Origin: UBA11591 sp040220895
Lineage (GTDB): Bacteria; Bacteroidota; Bacteroidia; Flavobacteriales_E; Vicingaceae
NCBI GenBank assembly: GCA_040220895.1
Contig: JAVJVY010000001.1
Span: 186,001 to 250,000, forward strand
Direction: 5' to 3'
DNA length: 64,000 nucleotides
The position numbers were made by a program, and so were the translations under genes. Positions within the stretch are counted from its first letter, which is position 1; every line of letters begins with the position of its first letter. A model generated the notes under the pieces. That model was not told where the DNA came from. It did not search any database and saw only the letters and a program-made list of their open reading frames with translations. Below are positions 60,054-64,000 of the stretch, one piece after another.

Positions 60054-61052
60054 ATGGCCAAAAAGAGCGAATTTTCGAAAGAAACCTACATGCAATGGTA
60101 TGAATCCATGCTGCTGATGAGGCGCTTTGAAGAGAAAGCGGGTCAATTGTACATACAGCAGAAGTTTGGTGGATTTTGTCATTTGTATATCGGGCAGGAA
60201 GCCTTGGTTGCCGGTGCGGTCAGTGCCATAAAAAAAGATGACCGCATGATCACAGCCTATCGTAATCACGCGCATCCTCTAGGCAGGGGCATGGATCCCA
60301 AAGTTGCCATGGCCGAACTCTACGGAAAAACAACTGGATGCTCTAAAGGTAAGGGTGGGTCGATGCACTTCTTTTCAAAGGAACTGAGCTATTTCGGTGG
60401 TCACGGCATTGTGGGCGGCCAAATTCCCCTTGGAGCAGGCCTTGCCTTTGCCGATAAGTACAATAAGAAGAAACTGGTTACACTTTGTTACATGGGTGAC
60501 GGGGCTGTTCGACAGGGTGCTTTTCACGAAGCCCTGAACATGGCCATGTCCTGGAAACTGCCCGTGATCTACATTATTGAAAACAACCGCTACGCCATGG
60601 GCACCTCGGTTGCGCGCACTTCGAACGTAACAGACCTATACAAACTGGGCAGCGCTTATGACATGCCTTCGTTTCAGGTGGACGGAATGTCATGTGAAAA
60701 GGTCCACAGCGCTATTTCTGAGGCCGCAGAGCGTGGGCGAAAGGGAGATGGTCCTACCTTACTCGAAATGGAAACCTACCGTTATAAAGGCCATTCCATG
60801 TCTGACCCCAGAAAGTACCGAACCAAGGAAGAAGAGCAGGAATACTTGAAACACGACCCCATCGAACGGGTGTTGGCCGTCATCAAAAAAGAAAAATACG
60901 CCACCGAAAAAGAAATTCAAGCCATTATATCCAGGATTAAAAAGCAAGTAGAGGAATCGGTGAAATTCGCAGAGGAATCGCCACTGCCAAAGCCGGAAGA
61001 TATGTTCAATGATGTGTACGAGCAGGAAGATTACCCGTTCATAACCGAATAA
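60054..61052 (+). CDS. pdhA: Pyruvate dehydrogenase E1 component subunit alpha
   Basis: The E1 alpha subunit decarboxylates pyruvate with thiamine diphosphate. The 332-residue protein has the typical start YMQWYESMLLMRRFEEKAGQLY, the segment SMHFFSKELSYFGGHGIVG, the TPP motif GDGAVRQGAFHEALNMA ending ENNRYAMGT (about 145-182), and YRYKGHSMSDPRKYRTKEE with the regulatory loop. The beta subunit (pdhB) is not next to it, so it must be elsewhere. pdhC follows after 11 bases. Confidence 0.96.
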   Translation: MAKKSEFSKETYMQWYESMLLMRRFEEKAGQLYIQQKFGGFCHLYIGQEALVAGAVSAIKKDDRMITAYRNHAHPLGRGMDPKVAMAELYGKTTGCSKGKGGSMHFFSKELSYFGGHGIVGGQIPLGAGLAFADKYNKKKLVTLCYMGDGAVRQGAFHEALNMAMSWKLPVIYIIENNRYAMGTSVARTSNVTDLYKLGSAYDMPSFQVDGMSCEKVHSAISEAAERGRKGDGPTLLEMETYRYKGHSMSDPRKYRTKEEEQEYLKHDPIERVLAVIKKEKYATEKEIQAIISRIKKQVEESVKFAEESPLPKPEDMFNDVYEQEDYPFITE

Positions 61053-61063
61053 GCAGAAACTGA

Positions 61064-62683
61064 ATGGCAGAAATAGTAAGAATGCCCAAATTGAGCGATA
61101 CCATGACGGAAGGCGTGGTTGCAAAATGGCATAAAAAAGTTGGTGACTATGTCGAGGAAGGCGAACTGTTGGCCGAGATTGAAACCGATAAGGCTACCAT
61201 GGAATTTGAATCTTTCCAGGAAGGAATCTTGCTTTACCAAGGTGTAAAAGAAGGGCAGGCCACGCCCGTGGACAAAGTTCTTGCAATATTCGGTGAGAAA
61301 GGAGAAGATTTCCAACCAATGTTGGATGCTGAAGAAAGTCAACTAGAAGACGGAAGTCCGAAGGAGGAATCGGATGCCAAGAGCGATCAGGCACTTGTGA
61401 CTGAAGCCGATAAACAAGCCGCCAGCGTTGAAAGCGAACCTGCTCCAGAAGTGAATGCCAGCATTATTCACATGCCCAAACTAAGTGATACCATGACAGA
61501 AGGCGTGGTGGCTAAATGGCACAAAAAGGTAGGTGACAAGGTGAACAGTGGCGAAGTGTTGGCAGAAATTGAGACCGACAAAGCCACCATGGAATTCGAG
61601 GCATACGAGGAGGGATTGTTATTGCACATTGGTGTTGAAGAAGGGCAATCGGCTCCGGTTGACTCTGTGCTTGCCGTGGTTGGTGAGAAGGGTGCCGATT
61701 TTAAGGCCTTGATCAGGCATTTTGAAAAGTCTTCAAGCCTTGAGAACAAAGAAAGTGTTGCACAGAGCGTCGAAACGAAGGCTGCAACTTCTACCATGGC
61801 AGTTCAGAGCAGTCCAGTTATCACAGTTAACACTGCTCAGTCTAACGGACGGGTCAAAGTATCACCATTGGCCAGAAAAATGGCTAAGGATAAAGGCATT
61901 CCCTTATCTGCCCTGCAGGGAAGTGGAGACGACGGACGCATCGTGAAACGAGATGTTGAAGAATACGTTCCCGGAAATTCGGGTTTCAGTGGTCCGCTGG
62001 TAGAAAAATACAGTGATGTTGCTGTCAGTCAGATGCGAAAGACCATTTCCAAACGCCTTTCAGAAAGCAAATTCAGTGCCCCCCACTTTTACCTGACCAT
62101 TTCACTGGACATGGATCAGGCCATTGCTGCACGCAAAGCCATCAACGAGCAAATTGAGGGCAAGATCTCTTTTAACGATATCATTGTCAAGGCTGCGGCG
62201 CTGGCACTCAAAAAGCACCCTAAGGTCAATGTTTCCTGGCTGGGAGATGTCATGCGAAGCTATGAGCACGTGCATATAGGTGTGGCTGTTGCCGTTGAAG
62301 AAGGGCTGCTGGTTCCGGTGGTTCGATACGCCAATGCGAAGTCTTTTCAGGAAATTGGCAACGAAGTCAAAGTGCTTGCCGAGAAAGCGCGCAACAAGAC
62401 CCTGCAACCCCACGAATGGGAAGGCAGTACCTTTACCATATCGAACCTCGGCATGTTTGGAATCGAAGAATTTACGGCCATTATCAACCCTCCCAATGCC
62501 TGTATTTTGGCAGTAGGAGGTATTTCTAACGTCCCTGTGGTAAAAGACGGGCAAATTGTGCCCGGTAATGTCATGAAGGTGACCCTTTCGTGCGACCATC
62601 GGGCAGTTGACGGTGCAACGGGATCTGAATTCCTTGCAACCTTCGGGCAGTACGTTGAGAATCCCATCACCATGTTCATTTGA
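61064..62683 (+). CDS. pdhC: Pyruvate dehydrogenase E2, dihydrolipoamide acetyltransferase
   Basis: E2 transfers the acetyl group to CoA and forms the core of the complex. The 539-residue protein has two lipoyl domains (about 1-80 and 134-212), each with the lipoylated Lys in ETDKATMEFE, an E1/E3-binding domain (about 264-300, VSPLARKMAKDKGIPL) and a catalytic domain (about 315-539) with the active His in CDHRAVDGATG. Linkers are rich in Ala, Glu and Ser. The two lipoyl domains are highly similar to each other, as expected after internal duplication. Confidence 0.97.
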   Translation: MAEIVRMPKLSDTMTEGVVAKWHKKVGDYVEEGELLAEIETDKATMEFESFQEGILLYQGVKEGQATPVDKVLAIFGEKGEDFQPMLDAEESQLEDGSPKEESDAKSDQALVTEADKQAASVESEPAPEVNASIIHMPKLSDTMTEGVVAKWHKKVGDKVNSGEVLAEIETDKATMEFEAYEEGLLLHIGVEEGQSAPVDSVLAVVGEKGADFKALIRHFEKSSSLENKESVAQSVETKAATSTMAVQSSPVITVNTAQSNGRVKVSPLARKMAKDKGIPLSALQGSGDDGRIVKRDVEEYVPGNSGFSGPLVEKYSDVAVSQMRKTISKRLSESKFSAPHFYLTISLDMDQAIAARKAINEQIEGKISFNDIIVKAAALALKKHPKVNVSWLGDVMRSYEHVHIGVAVAVEEGLLVPVVRYANAKSFQEIGNEVKVLAEKARNKTLQPHEWEGSTFTISNLGMFGIEEFTAIINPPNACILAVGGISNVPVVKDGQIVPGNVMKVTLSCDHRAVDGATGSEFLATFGQYVENPITMFI

Positions 62684-62704
62684 TCGGGTGACGGCCGTTA
62701 AGGA

Positions 62705-64000
62705 ATGTCCATGACGGAAGATGTCCTTAAGACGCCCATTGAATTTGTAAAGGGTGTAGGCCCAAAACGTGCCCAGCTCTTGCAAAAGGAATTGGGAATA
62801 TTTACGGTCAATGACCTGTTGCACCACTACCCATTTCGCTACGAAGACCGTTCTAAGATAATGGCCGTTTCTACCATTGCGGGCAGCGAATACCACGTTC
62901 AGCTCTTCGGTCAGTTAGGAGCGCTGAAACTGGAAGGGAATCAACGCTCAAAAAGACTGACTACCAGCCTTAAAGACCAGAGTGGTAGCATCGACCTGGT
63001 ATGGTTCAAAGGCATTAAATGGCTATCTCAAACCCTGAAACCCGGACAGTATTACCTGGTATTTGGCAAGCCCAGTCGATTCAAATCTAGCCTGAACATT
63101 GTGCATCCCGAAATGGAAGAAAAACCTGACGGAAAGATCCCCGCAGGCCTTCCATTGCATCCGGTCTATTCTTCGACCGAAAAACTCAACAACAGCGGTC
63201 TGGGCAGCAGGACCATCGGCCGCCTGATGAGGACGGCCCTGGAAATGGCCAGGCACGGAATTCAAGAAAGCCTGTCACAACAGATTATGAGCGAGGTGCA
63301 GATGATGGGCTTGAAAGAGGCCATGGTTCGGATCCACTTTCCACGAAACAACAATGAGCTCTCACGGGCGCTGTTCCGCATCAAATTCGATGAACTGTTT
63401 TTTATCCAATTGCGCCTGCTTCGTCAGAAGCTGGTGAATCAGCATAAATTCAAGGGCTTTGTCTTTGAAAAAATAGGTCATTACTTCAACAGCTTTTTCG
63501 CCGACCACATACCCTTCGAACTGACAGGTGCTCAGAAACGGGTTATCAAAGAGATCAGAAAAGACCTGAACACCGGCCACCAAATGAATCGTTTGCTGCA
63601 GGGGGACGTGGGAAGCGGAAAAACCATGGTGGGAGCCATGACTGTGCTTATCGCCATCGACAATGGCTTTCAATCTTGTTTAATGGCGCCCACTGAGATC
63701 CTGGCCACGCAACACGCCCAAAACCTTCGAACGTATCTGGATCCTTTAGGAATAAAGGTGCACTTACTAACGGGTTCGGTCAAGGCAGCAGACCGCAAGA
63801 TCATTCACGCCGACCTGATGGATGGATCATGTCAACTCATTGTGGGAACGCATGCCTTGTTAGAAGACAAAGTGGTTTTTAAAAACCTGGGACTGGCCAT
63901 CGTAGATGAACAGCATCGATTTGGTGTTGCCCAGCGAGCAAAACTCTGGAAGAAGAATGAACGACCGCCGCATGTGCTGGTCATGACGGCCACTCCTATA
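62705..64000 (+). CDS. recG: ATP-dependent DNA helicase RecG, 3' truncated by window edge
   Basis: RecG remodels stalled forks and branched DNA. The frame is open to the last base, giving 432 visible residues of a protein that is usually about 700. The start is ATG at 62705, with a second ATG at 62711 equally possible. The wedge domain (about 1-180, with VKGVGPKRAQLL and LHHYPFRYEDR) is followed by the helicase core with Walker A GDVGSGKT (about 301), the DEQHRFG box (about 403) and MTATPI at the edge. It follows pdhC by 21 bases on the same strand. Confidence 0.96.
   Translation, partial: MSMTEDVLKTPIEFVKGVGPKRAQLLQKELGIFTVNDLLHHYPFRYEDRSKIMAVSTIAGSEYHVQLFGQLGALKLEGNQRSKRLTTSLKDQSGSIDLVWFKGIKWLSQTLKPGQYYLVFGKPSRFKSSLNIVHPEMEEKPDGKIPAGLPLHPVYSSTEKLNNSGLGSRTIGRLMRTALEMARHGIQESLSQQIMSEVQMMGLKEAMVRIHFPRNNNELSRALFRIKFDELFFIQLRLLRQKLVNQHKFKGFVFEKIGHYFNSFFADHIPFELTGAQKRVIKEIRKDLNTGHQMNRLLQGDVGSGKTMVGAMTVLIAIDNGFQSCLMAPTEILATQHAQNLRTYLDPLGIKVHLLTGSVKAADRKIIHADLMDGSCQLIVGTHALLEDKVVFKNLGLAIVDEQHRFGVAQRAKLWKKNERPPHVLVMTATPI

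Noticed and set aside
62102..62896. Minus-strand frame of 264 codons across pdhC and recG
   Set aside because: It is a shadow of two well-supported genes and has no recognisable domain.

Overview
The window reads as a chromosomal segment of a Bacteroidota bacterium, most likely a Flavobacteriales-type marine or freshwater lineage. Three things support this. It carries type IX secretion system (T9SS) core genes (porU, porV, a PorP/SprF gene, gldJ) in the neighbourhood murF-gldJ and porU-porV-pdhA-pdhC that I know from flavobacteria. It encodes several secreted proteins with a C-terminal T9SS sorting domain (a YPNP or FPNP-type start followed by a GLYLL or GMYxL-type end). Upstream regions often contain the Bacteroidota -7 promoter word TAnnTTTG. 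No plasmid, phage or CRISPR signature is present, and coding density is high.

Layout. 1-7.8 kb: a partial M23 peptidase, a voltage-gated K+ channel coupled to priA, and a three-gene run ending in a secreted ten-repeat protein and an outer-membrane barrel protein. 7-11.2 kb: small envelope proteins (barrels, a Spy-like protein, a DUF4136 lipoprotein) and a second ion channel. 11.2-14.2 kb: a CoA-transferase coupled to an SLC13-type transporter with TrkA-C domains. 14.3-17.1 kb: small membrane and secreted proteins, TfoX-N, and a tRNA-Val(GAC) followed by an unusual structured repeat. 17.1-22.5 kb: a T9SS-exported C25-like protein that seems to lack its catalytic pair, and a minimal ergothioneine cassette (egtB overlapping egtD) with DUF427 next to it. 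22.6-31.2 kb: an HPt protein with a membrane-tethered receiver, tRNA-Leu(CAG), an AT-rich islet with a glycoside hydrolase and a fibre-tail-like protein, then a LytTR regulator and a propeller-type histidine kinase. 31.3-36.4 kb: a sorting-domain remnant, small proteins, a HiPIP lipoprotein, tRNA-Val(TAC) with two further copies of the structured repeat, and a large T9SS cargo. 36.5-41.6 kb: a cytochrome c-FTR1 iron permease fusion, a patatin, a membrane protein and a GEVED-type T9SS cargo.

41.6-64 kb is largely housekeeping: an exbB-exbD-tonB-folC operon; nhaD, an MscS channel and an amino-acid dehydrogenase; anmK; an acyl-CoA dehydrogenase; murF; the T9SS block (gldJ and PorP/SprF on the minus strand, divergent from porU and porV); pdhA and pdhC; and recG running off the right edge. 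PorU is the sortase and PorV its cargo shuttle, so the window encodes both part of the T9SS export machinery and four likely clients.

The least expected signal is non-coding. Downstream of both tRNA-Val genes lies a palindromic element made of three hairpins whose loops and linkers are conserved while the stems change in a compensatory way. One locus also has a 17-bp duplication of the tRNA 3' end. A second notable signal is the mosaic glycoside hydrolase gene beside tRNA-Leu, where base composition shifts sharply at the boundary between the catalytic part and the T9SS sorting domain.
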